A stretch of DNA of 64,000 nt. Origin: CAZUGO01 sp964619935 (GTDB taxonomy: Bacteria > Planctomycetota > Phycisphaerae > UBA1845 > CAIVHJ01). Both the position numbers and the translations under genes were made by a program. The DNA is taken from positions 110,792 to 174,791 of the forward strand of contig CAZUGO010000079.1 of NCBI GenBank assembly GCA_964619935.1. The letters are read 5' to 3'. Below are positions 15,542-24,817 of the stretch, piece by piece; positions within the stretch are counted from its first letter, which is position 1, and the number at the start of each line of letters is the position of its first letter. Under the pieces are notes generated by a model. It had not been told where the DNA came from, did no database searches, and was given only the letters and a program-made list of their open reading frames with translations.

Positions 15542-16723
15542 TCAGGCGGCCGGCGGACGTCGAATACACAGGGCCACGGCGTTGCCGCCGCCCAGGCACA
15601 AGCAGGCCACGCCATGACGCAGGTTGCGCCGCTCCATGGCGTGCAGCAGGGTGACCAGGATGCGGGCGCCGCTGGCGCCAATGGGGTGTCCAAGGGCAAT
15701 GGCGCCGCCGTGGACATTGACTTTGCTTTCGGGGAATTCCAAGGCTTTGAGGTTGGACAGCGACTGGGCGGCAAAGGCCTCGTTCAGCTCCAGAAGATCG
15801 ATCTGGTCAAGCGTGAGCTCCGCGCGCTCGACCACCCGGCGGATCGCCAAAACCGGAGCGCTAAACAGTTCCTTGGGGGCCACCCCCGCGGTGGCACTCG
15901 ACAGAATCTCGCCGCGCACCGGCCAACGGTTGCGCCGGACGACTTGCGCGGACGCCACCAGGGTCATGGCGGCGCCGTCGGCCAGCGCCGAAGCGTTGGC
16001 CGCGGTCACCGTGCCGTCGGTCGCGAACACCGGCTTCAATTCGGACATGCTGTCGACCGAGACGTCGTCGCGAATGGTTTCGTCGTGAGTGACGATGCCG
16101 CGGCGCTTGCCGGTATCGATACCGACGATCTCGCGGTCGAACCACCCCTGATCACGGGCCTGGGCGGCCTTGCGATGGCTGGCGGCGGCAAACGCATCCT
16201 GCTGGGACCGGGTGATGCCGCTCCCCTGGGCGATGTGCTCGGCGGCACACCCCATGGCCCAATGCTCGAATGCGCAGGTCAATCCGTCATGTTGCATTCC
16301 ATCGAGGAGCGCGCCATCCCCAAACTTGAGTCCGGAGCGGATGCCGGGTACGTAGTACGGGGCCAGGGACATCGACTCGATGCCGCCGGCCAGAGCGACT
16401 TGGGTGTCGCCACAACGAATGGCTCGGTCGGCCTGTAGGACCGCTTCCAAACCGCTGCCGCAGACCTTATTGACGGTCACCGCGGTGATGCCGTCGTGCA
16501 GGTCGGCGCCCAGTGCCACCTGGCGGGCCGGGTTCTGGCCGAGGCCGGCCTGCAGCACGCATCCGACCCAGGCCTCGTCCACTGCGTCGTTGGAAACACC
16601 GGCGTCATCGAGCACGGCGCGGGCGACCAAGGCACCCAGCCTGGGGGCCGGAATTCGAGCCAGGCCGCCCAGGTACTTGCCGATGGGGCTGCGGCGGGCG
16701 GCCACAATCACGCTCTTGTCCAT
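15542..16723 (-). CDS. Acetyl-CoA C-acyltransferase (thiolase)
   Basis: 393 residues, typical thiolase length. It catalyses the last beta-oxidation step, or the reverse condensation of two acetyl-CoA. The nucleophilic Cys is in NKVCGSGLEAVLQ near residue 90. The His is in GGAIALGHPIGASGARI and the second catalytic Cys in ACLCLGGGNAVAL near the C terminus. The ATG at 16723 has GAGGAGAG about 6 bases upstream. Neighbours supply the dehydrogenase steps of the same cycle. The sequence does not decide between biosynthetic and degradative use. Confidence 0.93.
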   Translation of the reverse strand: MDKSVIVAARRSPIGKYLGGLARIPAPRLGALVARAVLDDAGVSNDAVDEAWVGCVLQAGLGQNPARQVALGADLHDGITAVTVNKVCGSGLEAVLQADRAIRCGDTQVALAGGIESMSLAPYYVPGIRSGLKFGDGALLDGMQHDGLTCAFEHWAMGCAAEHIAQGSGITRSQQDAFAAASHRKAAQARDQGWFDREIVGIDTGKRRGIVTHDETIRDDVSVDSMSELKPVFATDGTVTAANASALADGAAMTLVASAQVVRRNRWPVRGEILSSATAGVAPKELFSAPVLAIRRVVERAELTLDQIDLLELNEAFAAQSLSNLKALEFPESKVNVHGGAIALGHPIGASGARILVTLLHAMERRNLRHGVACLCLGGGNAVALCIRRPPAA

Positions 16724-16776
16724 CAATCTCTCCTCGCGACAGCGCATCCCGCGCCGGGCGGCCCGGCGGTTCGCGT

Positions 16777-17940
16777 TCATCCATTATAGAGGCGCTCGGG
16801 GTTTCTGAGCAGGGCCCGACCGATCACCAGGCGATGAATTTCGCTGGTGCCTTCGTAGATCTCGGTGATCTTGGCATCGCGCAGATAGCGCTCAACCGGA
16901 TAGTCGTTGCAGTACCCGTAACCCCCAAACACCTGCACCGCGTGGTTGGCCGCCCGGCTGCACATCTCGCTGGCAAACAGCTTGGCCATCGCGGCTTCGG
17001 CGTTGTATGGGCGACGGTTCTGTTTGAGCCAGGCCGCCCGGTGGGTCAGCAGCCGGGCCGCCTCGATCCCGACCTTCATCTCGGCCAGCTTGTGCTGGAT
17101 CGCTTGAAAGTGGCTGATGGCCTGACCGAACTGCTCACGCTGCTTGGCGTAGGCCGACGATTGTTCCAGGCAGGCTTCGGCAATCCCCAGGGCCTGGGCT
17201 GCAATCCCGATTCGGCCGCCGTCCAGTGTGGCCAGCGCTACGTTGAGCCCTTTGCCGACCTCGCCCAGCAGGCTGTCGCGCGGAATCACGCAGTCTTCGA
17301 AGACATACTCGGCCGTACTCGAGCAGCGAATGCCGAGCTTCTTCTCCAGCTTGCCGATCGACAGGCCGGGTCGCGGGCGCTCGACGACAAACGCGCTTTG
17401 GCGATGTTTCTGGTTCGCCGGATCGGTCACCGCGATCAACACCATCACCGAGGCTTCCGCTCCGTTGGTCACAAAGCACTTGCGGCCGTTGATGTGCCAG
17501 CCGTCATCGTGCAATTCGGCGGTGCAACGGGCCGCTCCGGCGTCACTGCCGCTCCCGGGTTCGGTAAGCGACAGGCAGCCCAGCCATTCGCCGCTGGCCA
17601 GCTTGGGTAGGTAATGCGCTTTTTGGGCCTGCGATCCGAACTGCAGGATGGGGTCGACGCACAACGAGGTATGCGCGGAGATGACCACTCCAGTGGCCGC
17701 GCAGGCCCGCGAGATTTCTTCGACGATGATGACGTAGGCATTGATGTCCATCCCCGCGCCGCCGAATGGCTCGGGGACATAGCTGCCGAACAGGCCCAGT
17801 TCGGCGAGTTGTCCGCGGAGGGTGTCGGAAAACTCGGCGGACCGGTCGCGCTCGGCGGCGCCCGGAGCCACGACGTCGTCGGCGAAATCGCGGAGCGACT
17901 GCTGCAACAGGCGGTGGTCTTCGCTGAATTCGAAATTCAT
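16777..17940 (-). CDS. Acyl-CoA dehydrogenase 1
   Basis: 387 residues. It is an FAD enzyme of the short/medium-chain type that forms trans-2-enoyl-CoA. CLSLTEPGSGSDAGA and CFVTNGAEASVMVLIAV line the FAD and substrate pocket. The catalytic Glu is in ITEIYEGTSEIHRL near the C terminus. Starts at the ATG at 17940 (MNFEFSEDHRLLQQ). It sits between a second acyl-CoA dehydrogenase gene and the thiolase gene in one operon. Electron-transfer flavoprotein, its normal acceptor, is not encoded in this window. Confidence 0.93.
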   Translation of the reverse strand: MNFEFSEDHRLLQQSLRDFADDVVAPGAAERDRSAEFSDTLRGQLAELGLFGSYVPEPFGGAGMDINAYVIIVEEISRACAATGVVISAHTSLCVDPILQFGSQAQKAHYLPKLASGEWLGCLSLTEPGSGSDAGAARCTAELHDDGWHINGRKCFVTNGAEASVMVLIAVTDPANQKHRQSAFVVERPRPGLSIGKLEKKLGIRCSSTAEYVFEDCVIPRDSLLGEVGKGLNVALATLDGGRIGIAAQALGIAEACLEQSSAYAKQREQFGQAISHFQAIQHKLAEMKVGIEAARLLTHRAAWLKQNRRPYNAEAAMAKLFASEMCSRAANHAVQVFGGYGYCNDYPVERYLRDAKITEIYEGTSEIHRLVIGRALLRNPERLYNG

Positions 17941-17992
17941 GGATCCATTCTCAAGGCATCCTGATCCGTTCGGGGGCGCCGGACCTCCGGTC

Positions 17993-19144
17993 TCAGAGTT
18001 CGCCCAGGACTTCGCGGGCAATGATCATCCGTTGGACTTGCGAGGTACCCTCTCCAATCTCCAGCAGTTTGGCGTCGCGGAGGTAACGCTCCACCCGCAT
18101 TTCCTTGATGTAGCCGTAGCCGCCCATGATCTGGATGGCGTCCAATGCGGCGCGAGTCGCCGTCTCGGAGGCGAAGAGCTTGGCGATCGAGGCATCCAGC
18201 TTGCTGGGTTTTCCGGCGTCTTGCAGGAAGGCCGCCTTGCGGACCAGCAACCGGGCTGCATCGGCGTGGGTGGCCATGTCCGCCAACATGAACTGGATGG
18301 ACTGATGCTCGCTGATCGGCTTGCCGAAGGCCTCGCGCTGCTGGGCGTAGGCCAGGGCCTCCTCGAGGGCTCCGCGGGCAATGCCCACGGCCAGGGCCCC
18401 AATACCGATCCGGCCGCACTCCAGCACCTTGAGGGCATCGCGATAGCCGTCGCCCAGGCTGCCGCAGAGTTGGCCCTTGGCGATGCGCAAGTCCTCGAAG
18501 GTCAATGCCACGGTGTCGGACGCCCGCATGCCCAACTTGTCTTCCTTGGATCCGATGTGCAGACCGGGGGTGCCGGCCTCCACGATGAAGGCGCTGATGT
18601 TTCGCCCGCGGCGGCCCGCCGGATCGGTCACGGCGGTGATGACAAAGGTCTGGGCCTTGCCGCCGTTGGTGATGAACATCTTGTTGCCGTTGATGACCCA
18701 GTGGTCGCCGTCCGCCACCGCCGTGGTTTCCATGGCGGCGGCGTCCGAGCCGCACTTGGCCTCGGTCAAGCCCCAGGCGCCGATGTGTTCGCCGCTGGCC
18801 AGCTTGGGCAGGTACTTGCGTTTCTGTTCGTCGGAGGCGGCCAGCAGCAAATGGGCACAACACAATCCGTTGTGCGCCGAGAGCATCAGGGCCGTGCCGC
18901 CGCAGTGGCGGGCGATCTCTTCGATGACCACGGTGCTGCCGAGGTAGCCCAGCTCAGATCCGCCCAGTTCAGCCGGGATCATCAGGCCCATGAAGCCCAG
19001 TTCTCCGAGTTGGGCGTAGACCTCGTCGGGGATGTCGTTGTCGCGATCCCAGGCCCGGGCATTGGGGGCGATCACTTCGGCGGCGAACTTACGCGCCACA
19101 TCCCGCAAGGCCACGTGTTCTGCAGTCAATTCAAAATCCATCAT
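17993..19144 (-). CDS. Acyl-CoA dehydrogenase 2
   Basis: 383 residues, starting with two adjacent ATG codons (19144 and 19141, MMDFELTAEH). AWGLTEAKCGSDAAAMET and KMFITNGGKAQTFVITAV are the FAD/substrate motifs. The C-terminal LLEIGEGTSQVQRMIIA keeps the catalytic Glu but has Gly for the usual Tyr and Gln for the second Glu, so its substrate range may differ from its neighbours. It starts directly after the stop of dehydrogenase 3 with no gap, implying coupled translation. Confidence 0.92.
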   Translation of the reverse strand: MMDFELTAEHVALRDVARKFAAEVIAPNARAWDRDNDIPDEVYAQLGELGFMGLMIPAELGGSELGYLGSTVVIEEIARHCGGTALMLSAHNGLCCAHLLLAASDEQKRKYLPKLASGEHIGAWGLTEAKCGSDAAAMETTAVADGDHWVINGNKMFITNGGKAQTFVITAVTDPAGRRGRNISAFIVEAGTPGLHIGSKEDKLGMRASDTVALTFEDLRIAKGQLCGSLGDGYRDALKVLECGRIGIGALAVGIARGALEEALAYAQQREAFGKPISEHQSIQFMLADMATHADAARLLVRKAAFLQDAGKPSKLDASIAKLFASETATRAALDAIQIMGGYGYIKEMRVERYLRDAKLLEIGEGTSQVQRMIIAREVLGEL

Positions 19145-20299
19145 TCAGCCTTTGGCCGTGGCATTGGCCAGCAAGTCCCGCGCGATCAGCACACGCTGGA
19201 TTTCACTGGTGCCTTCGTAGATGCGCGTGACCCGGGCGTCACGGTACAATTGTTCCACCCGGGAGTCATTGACGTAGCCAGTGCCGCCGTGCACCTGCAC
19301 GGCCCGGTCCGCCACCCGCCCGGCCATTTCAGAGGCATAAAGTTTGGCTCGGGCGGCGACCGCGGAGGAGTGCAGGCCGCACTCGATTGCCCGGCAGGCT
19401 TGAACAATGAGCGCCTTGGCGGCGGCGAGTTCCTGCGTGCTGTCGGCGATCATGTTCTCGATGGCCTGAAAGTGGCCGATCGGGCGGCCGAATTGCGTGC
19501 GCTGGCGGGCGTAAGCGACCATCTCGTCGAGGCAGGCCTGGGCAATGCCGGTCGCCTGGGCGGCGATTCCGATGCGCCCGCCATCGAGGGCGGCCAGGGC
19601 GATCTTCAGGCCGGCGCCGACCCCGCCCAGCAGGTGCTCTTCAGGAGCGGTGACGTTGCTGAAGTGCAGGCTGAAGGTCTCGCTGGCCCGGATGCCCATC
19701 TTGCCTTTAATGGGAAGGCGCTCGAAACCCGGCTGCTTGGCGTCCAGCAGAACCATGCACAGTCCCTGGCGATCGCCGGCGGCACGGGTCTGAACCAGAA
19801 TGACGAACCAGCGGCACTGCGCGCTGCTGGTGATCCACATTTTTGAGCCGTTGATGGTCCAGCGGCCGTCGTCGAGGACTGCAGTCGTTCTGGAGGCCCC
19901 CGGATCGGATCCGGCGTCGGCCTCGCTGATGGCGAACGATCCGTGATACTCGGCCGTACCCCAGTGCGGCAGCAAGCGCTCCTGAACCGCGGGACGGGCA
20001 AAGCGAACCAGGACTTCGCCGACCATGTTGTGCACCGAGAGGGTTACCGCCGCCGACGGCGACGCGTAGGCCAATTCGTGCAGTACAGCGGCGTAGGTCA
20101 GTCGATCGCAACCCAGGCCGCCGACGTCTGGCGACAGCCGCAGGGCCATCAAGCCCATTTCGGCCATTTCCGGCAGCGCCGCACAGATCGAACCGCCCTC
20201 GCGGTCGCACCGGCGATCGAGGTCCAAGAGACGGCCGCGAGCGAAGTCGCGGGTCGCCTCGGCCAAGGCCTGCTTGTCAGCGTCCAAGTATTCAATCAC
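19145..20299 (-). CDS. Acyl-CoA dehydrogenase 3
   Basis: 384 residues with a GTG start at 20299 (MIEYLDADKQALAEATRDF). SFAISEADAGSDPGA and KMWITSSAQCRWFVILVQ are the flavin/substrate motifs, and VTRIYEGTSEIQRVLIA holds the catalytic Glu. It is the first gene of the operon, about 160 bases downstream of a strong promoter. The three dehydrogenases are clearly paralogous but diverged, so they probably cover different acyl chains. No thioesterase or acyl-CoA ligase is nearby. Confidence 0.92.
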   Translation of the reverse strand: MIEYLDADKQALAEATRDFARGRLLDLDRRCDREGGSICAALPEMAEMGLMALRLSPDVGGLGCDRLTYAAVLHELAYASPSAAVTLSVHNMVGEVLVRFARPAVQERLLPHWGTAEYHGSFAISEADAGSDPGASRTTAVLDDGRWTINGSKMWITSSAQCRWFVILVQTRAAGDRQGLCMVLLDAKQPGFERLPIKGKMGIRASETFSLHFSNVTAPEEHLLGGVGAGLKIALAALDGGRIGIAAQATGIAQACLDEMVAYARQRTQFGRPIGHFQAIENMIADSTQELAAAKALIVQACRAIECGLHSSAVAARAKLYASEMAGRVADRAVQVHGGTGYVNDSRVEQLYRDARVTRIYEGTSEIQRVLIARDLLANATAKG

Positions 20300-20465
20300 G
20301 ATTCACTCACCGGGTCCTAATGCGGGTGCGTGGATTCGGCGACACGTCGAATCGGCGCTGCAAGCCGCAGCGGTCCAAAGACCGGCAGATGACATCCAAG
20401 CTCGGGGGCAGTGATTCCAGGCAGAAAACAGGACCGTGCGCTCATAACTGCACTGGATAACTGGT

Positions 20466-20493
20466 ATTATAGGCCGTGCTGCAGGAGGGTCAA
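20466..20493 (-). promoter_or_regulatory. Sigma70 promoter of the acyl-CoA operon
   Basis: The minus strand has TTGACC (20488-20493), 16 bases, then TATAAT (20466-20471). It drives the genes from 20299 leftwards with a leader of about 160 bases. The leader showed no riboswitch I could name. Confidence 0.75.
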
Positions 20494-20558
20494 CAGCGCT
20501 CGATTGCGGCGCGACCGCCGTCGCCAGCGGGACCGCTGAGCAGAGGGGAGTTGTCTTT

Positions 20559-21449
20559 TTGAGTACGCCGCCGCAGCCTTGGACCGTGGGTCGTCTGATC
20601 GACTGGACGCGTCGTTATTTTCAAGACCACCAGGTGGACGCGCCGCGGCTGGCGGCCGAGCTGCTGTTGGCCCACGCCCTCGGATGTACCAAGATCGAGC
20701 TGTACACCCGCTACGACCACGAGCCCGCGGCGCCGCAGTTGGCCCAGTTTCGCGCGGCGGTGCGCCGCGCGGCCAGCCATCACCCGATCGCCTACCTGGT
20801 CGGCGAAAAGGAATTCTATTCGTTACGGCTGGAGGTCTCTCCGGCGGTGCTGATTCCCAGACCGGAAACCGAAGTCCTGGTGGATCGCGTTCGAGAGTGC
20901 TGCTCCGAACTGGCCGCCGCCCGGCTGGACATCCTGGACCTGGGCACCGGCAGTGGGTGCATTGGCCTGGCGTTGTGCCGCCATCTTCCGCAGGCATACG
21001 TGGTGGGAACCGACGTGTCCCGCGACGCCTTGGAGGTGGCGTCCCGCAATGCCGATCACCTGGCGCTCCGCGAGCGCTTCACCGCGGTGCACGCCGACGG
21101 TATGGATCTGCCGGCTGCGGCGCTGCCGCCGGGCGGGTTTGACCTGCTGGTCAGCAATCCACCGTACGTGGCGGCCGCCGACCCGCGGGGGCTGGAGCCG
21201 GCGGTGCGCGATCACGAACCGCAACTGGCCCTGTTCGGCGGGCCCGACGGACTGGACTTCTATCGCCGCATCGCTGCCGACGCTCCGGCGATCCTGCGCC
21301 CGGGAGCTTCAGTTTTCGTCGAAATCGGGTACGATCAACACGATCAAGTGGTCGCGACCATGGCCGCCGGGCGCCTGGTTCATGTGGCGTCGTGGCGTGA
21401 TTTGAATGAGCGGCACTGGCGGGTGCTGCGGTTCGATTGGGCGGCATGA
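20559..21449 (+). CDS. prmC: Peptide chain release factor N5-glutamine methyltransferase
   Basis: 296 residues. Methylates the Gln of the GGQ motif of release factors using S-adenosylmethionine. The SAM-binding motif is LDILDLGTGSGCIGLALC and the diagnostic substrate motif NPPY is in LLVSNPPYVAAADPRG, with HEPQLALFGGPDGLDFYRRI after it. The start is a TTG at 20559, supported by GAGGGGAG 8 bases upstream and by the match to the usual PrmC N terminus; no ATG or GTG fits. The stop is followed 30 bases later by murA, so the two are probably cotranscribed. Confidence 0.93.
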   Translation: MSTPPQPWTVGRLIDWTRRYFQDHQVDAPRLAAELLLAHALGCTKIELYTRYDHEPAAPQLAQFRAAVRRAASHHPIAYLVGEKEFYSLRLEVSPAVLIPRPETEVLVDRVRECCSELAAARLDILDLGTGSGCIGLALCRHLPQAYVVGTDVSRDALEVASRNADHLALRERFTAVHADGMDLPAAALPPGGFDLLVSNPPYVAAADPRGLEPAVRDHEPQLALFGGPDGLDFYRRIAADAPAILRPGASVFVEIGYDQHDQVVATMAAGRLVHVASWRDLNERHWRVLRFDWAA

Positions 21450-21479
21450 TCGGCCCTGGCCCCGAGAAAGGCAACTGCA

Positions 21480-22745
21480 GTGGACTACTTCCAGATCAAC
21501 GGCGGCAACCGGTTGCGTGGATCGGTGGCGATCAGCGGCGCCAAGAACGCGTCGCTCCCGATCATGGCGGCGACGATCATGGTCGAAGGCGAGACCGTGC
21601 TCAAGGGGGTCCCCGACTTGCTGGATGTTCAGCACATGTGCCGCATGCTGAACAAGCTGGGCGTGGAGACGGTTCGCACCGACAGCGGTCATTTGCGCAT
21701 GGCCGTCAAGGATGAAATGAACTGTCACGCCCAGTACGAGTTGGTTCGCCAAATGCGGGCCAGCGTGTGCCTGATGGGCCCGCTGCTGGCACGCCGCAAA
21801 AAAGCCCAGGTGGCCTTGCCCGGCGGCTGTGCGATCGGTGATCGCCCGATCAACCTGCACATCACGGGTCTGGAAGCCCTGGGTGCCGATTGGGAACTGC
21901 TCGGCGGCGACATTCACTTGAAGGCCAAGAAGCTGATCGGTGACGAGATCTTTCTGGGGGGTCCGTTCGGGTCGACGGTGACCGGCACGGCCAACATCAT
22001 GATGGCCGCGACCCTGGCCCAGGGCCGGACCATCATCGAATCGGCGGCCTGCGAGCCCGAGCTGGTCGATCTCGGCGATTTCTTGAATGCCTGCGGTGCG
22101 CGCATTTCGGGTCACGGGACGCCACGAATCACCATCGATGGCGTGACCTCGCTCAAGGGCTGCGAGTACACCGTCATTCCCGACCGCGTGGAAGCCGGCA
22201 CGTTCATGATTGCGGCGGCCATCACCAACGGCGAGTTGACCCTGCAGAACTGCCGGCCGGAACATCTCTTGGCAGTGATCGATCGCTTGCGGCGGGTGGG
22301 GGTCAACGTGGAGCGGCAGGATGGGGCCATGGTGGTGTCGTCGGCCCGACGGCTGGAGCCGATCGACGTGACCACCCAGCCGTATCCGGGCTTCCCCACC
22401 GATCTGCAGGCCCAGGTGCTGGCCTTGTTGTGCCTGGCCGACGGCAACAGCGTGATCACCGAGAAGATCTTCCCGGATCGTTATCTCCACGTCGGCGAGT
22501 TGAATCGCATGGGAGCCCGCCTGCGCAAGGAAGGTCCGGTGGTCATGGTCGAGGGGGTCAAGCGGTTGATCGGGGCGCCGGTGATGGCCTCCGACCTGCG
22601 GGCCTCGGCGGCGCTGGTTCTGGCCGGCCTGATCGCCAAGGGGCAGACCCTGTTGCACCGTGTGTACCACATTGACCGCGGTTATGAGCACATCGAAACC
22701 AAGCTGAGCGGCGTCGGCGCCGACATCAAGCGACTTTCGGAATAG
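21480..22745 (+). CDS. murA: UDP-N-acetylglucosamine 1-carboxyvinyltransferase
   Basis: 421 residues from a GTG start at 21480. It catalyses the first committed step of peptidoglycan synthesis, adding enolpyruvate from PEP to UDP-GlcNAc. FQINGGNRLRGSVAISGAKN is the conserved N terminus. The loop ALPGGCAIGDRPINLH carries the catalytic Cys targeted by fosfomycin, and YPGFPTDLQAQ and NRFPDR-like ITEKIFPDRYLHVGEL are present. A complete MurA is consistent with the later finding that planctomycetes do make peptidoglycan. Confidence 0.96.
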   Translation: MDYFQINGGNRLRGSVAISGAKNASLPIMAATIMVEGETVLKGVPDLLDVQHMCRMLNKLGVETVRTDSGHLRMAVKDEMNCHAQYELVRQMRASVCLMGPLLARRKKAQVALPGGCAIGDRPINLHITGLEALGADWELLGGDIHLKAKKLIGDEIFLGGPFGSTVTGTANIMMAATLAQGRTIIESAACEPELVDLGDFLNACGARISGHGTPRITIDGVTSLKGCEYTVIPDRVEAGTFMIAAAITNGELTLQNCRPEHLLAVIDRLRRVGVNVERQDGAMVVSSARRLEPIDVTTQPYPGFPTDLQAQVLALLCLADGNSVITEKIFPDRYLHVGELNRMGARLRKEGPVVMVEGVKRLIGAPVMASDLRASAALVLAGLIAKGQTLLHRVYHIDRGYEHIETKLSGVGADIKRLSE

Positions 22746-22958
22746 CCGACCCTGCGTCAACCCCCCTTGTCCACAATGGGGTTAAGGCAAGTGCCACCCC
22801 GTCCCGGCGGCCCGGTGGCCGGACACCGGCTGCCCGGCGTTGCGGTGCAGATAATTGCATGGATTGCCGATACGTTCCCTAGGTATGCCGAACAGGCGCC
22901 CGGTGCGTGTGCCGGAAGCGTTGCGGACCGGCCGAGTGCTGTCATTGTGAGGTCCGAT

Positions 22959-24779
22959 ATGAAGATCATGAATTGGCGGAAATGCCGGAGGCGCGTGGCG
23001 TTGTACTGCGGCGCGATCGTGCTGGCGGTGGGCGCGGCGTGCGACGCCCCGATCACCGAACCGGCCGGACCGGACGCAGCCCAGACCCCGGTGGCCCTTG
23101 AACCGCCGCAGCAGGTGTCCGGAGGGTTGGCCACCCAGGTGACCGGCGGCAGCGACACCGCCGACAAGGATGGCGACGGCCGCCTCGACGCGGCCGACAA
23201 CTGCCCGCTGGTGCCCAACACCGACCAGGCGGATGCCGACGAAGACGGTCAGGGCGACGCCTGCGACGATGACGACGATAACGACGGCATTCCCGATGGT
23301 CTGGACAACTGCCCGATCCTAGGCAATCCCGCCCAGACCGACCAGAATGACGACGGCATCGGCGATCTCTGCCAGAACGTGGTCGCCGGTTCGGAAAGCG
23401 CGGTGAACAGCCCGGTGCGCTTTGAGAAAATGCGGGTCGATCCCATCGCCGAAGACAGCGGCGGGCCGGCGGCGCTGGCGGTGGCCGACATGAACAACGA
23501 CGGGCTGTTGGACGTGGTCTCTGCCTGGAACGACTCGCAGCCGCTCCAGATCAGTCTGCAACAGGTCGATGCCGAGGGCCTGGTGACCTTTGAGACCTTC
23601 ACGGTGACCGGATCGGGCCCCTTTTTCCGGGTAACCGATCTGGCCGTCGCTGATCTTGATGGCAACGGCAGCCGCGACATCGTGGTCTCGATTCAGGACA
23701 CCGGTTTTACCACGAGTCCGTTCATCGGAGACGGTGCCACCAATGCCGCCTTGATGATTCTGTTCGCGCCGGACGATCCGTCGGACAGCCAGGGCTGGCA
23801 GTTGTTGGACATCTCCGCCCACTGGGAATGCCGCATTGTGGACGACGTCCCTCAGACCGCGTTCGTGCAAGGGCGGGACAGTGACGACCTGGGTTATCAA
23901 TCCGTGGACGTTGCGGATGTCAACGGCGACGGGCAGGTGGACATCATCGCGGCCTGGAACGGCGTCAACACCGAGTTCGATGCCAACAAGGAAGTCGAGT
24001 ATTACCAGAATCCGGCGAACAACACCATTGACGACAACAACGTGCTGTTGGGCACCACCACCTTTATTGGGCCCGACGGCAGTCCCGATTGCGATGCCAA
24101 TGTCGGCAGCGGGTGGGTCAAGCGGGCCATTGAGGAAAACGTCGTGGACATTGTCGACGTCGAGTTGACCGACATCGACGGCGACGGTTCCCCGGACGCC
24201 GTGGTGTCGATGCCGACGTCTTCGACGTTCGAGCTGCACTGGCTGGCCAACGACGGTGTGGCCTTCGACACGGCTCCGGTGTTCGCCCTGGGCGAGGATG
24301 ATTCCGGGCTGGGCCGCTTCAGCTCGAAGTTGCACGGCGGAGGCCTGCTCGATTTTGACGGCGACGGACTCGACGATGTGGTGTCGTATTCGCCCGGCAG
24401 GGGCACGGTGCGGTGGTTCCACCGAGGCGAGATCGCCCCGGTGACCAACCTGCAGGCGCCCTGGGAGGTTTTTGAGATCACCGCTCACGTCGGCGGCCCC
24501 GCCAGCACCCTCCACACCGGCGACCTCGATGCCGACGGCATTCCGGACGTCGTGGTGGCCTTCGGAAACGAGTTGCTGTGGTACAAGGCCATTGAGGAGG
24601 ACGTGTTCGGTGTGTGGTCTGAATTCAAGATGTTCGGTGACGATGACGCCGGGACCTCGATCCGAGGCGTGTTGGTGGTTGACCTGGATGGGGACGGTCG
24701 CGACGATGTCGTGGCGACACTCGACCGCGGCTCCGCCAATCGCGACGAGTTGGTCTGGTTCCGTAACCTTGGTTTGTAG
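22959..24779 (+). CDS. Lipoprotein with thrombospondin-3 calcium repeats and FG-GAP/VCBS propeller
   Basis: 606 residues from the ATG at 22959 (MKIMNWRKCRRR), with TGAGGT 7 bases upstream. The signal ends at the lipobox VGAAC. Asp-rich TSP3-type calcium repeats follow (DKDGDGRLDAADNCP, DNDGIPDGLDNCP, DQNDDGIGDLC). From about residue 160 there are repeated 'DLDGDG..D/V' segments (VADMNNDGLLDVVSAW, VADLDGNGSRDIVVSI, VADVNGDGQVDIIAAW, HTGDLDADGIPDVVVAF) of an FG-GAP propeller. Calcium-dependent surface adhesion or binding is the likely role. It is the first of three tandem lipoprotein genes. Confidence 0.82.
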   Translation: MKIMNWRKCRRRVALYCGAIVLAVGAACDAPITEPAGPDAAQTPVALEPPQQVSGGLATQVTGGSDTADKDGDGRLDAADNCPLVPNTDQADADEDGQGDACDDDDDNDGIPDGLDNCPILGNPAQTDQNDDGIGDLCQNVVAGSESAVNSPVRFEKMRVDPIAEDSGGPAALAVADMNNDGLLDVVSAWNDSQPLQISLQQVDAEGLVTFETFTVTGSGPFFRVTDLAVADLDGNGSRDIVVSIQDTGFTTSPFIGDGATNAALMILFAPDDPSDSQGWQLLDISAHWECRIVDDVPQTAFVQGRDSDDLGYQSVDVADVNGDGQVDIIAAWNGVNTEFDANKEVEYYQNPANNTIDDNNVLLGTTTFIGPDGSPDCDANVGSGWVKRAIEENVVDIVDVELTDIDGDGSPDAVVSMPTSSTFELHWLANDGVAFDTAPVFALGEDDSGLGRFSSKLHGGGLLDFDGDGLDDVVSYSPGRGTVRWFHRGEIAPVTNLQAPWEVFEITAHVGGPASTLHTGDLDADGIPDVVVAFGNELLWYKAIEEDVFGVWSEFKMFGDDDAGTSIRGVLVVDLDGDGRDDVVATLDRGSANRDELVWFRNLGL

Positions 24780-24817
24780 CTCGCGACCGGGTCGGGTTTC
24801 CTGTTAGGGGTTGGTCC

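Noticed and set aside
17822..19846. A 674-residue plus-strand frame
   Set aside because: It is the antisense shadow of three acyl-CoA dehydrogenase genes whose motifs are unambiguous.
21309..22760. A 483-residue minus-strand frame
   Set aside because: Antisense to prmC and murA, both clearly real.
22757..22790. Terminator after murA
   Set aside because: AACCCC/GGGGTT forms only a 6-bp stem with a 13-base loop and no T-run.
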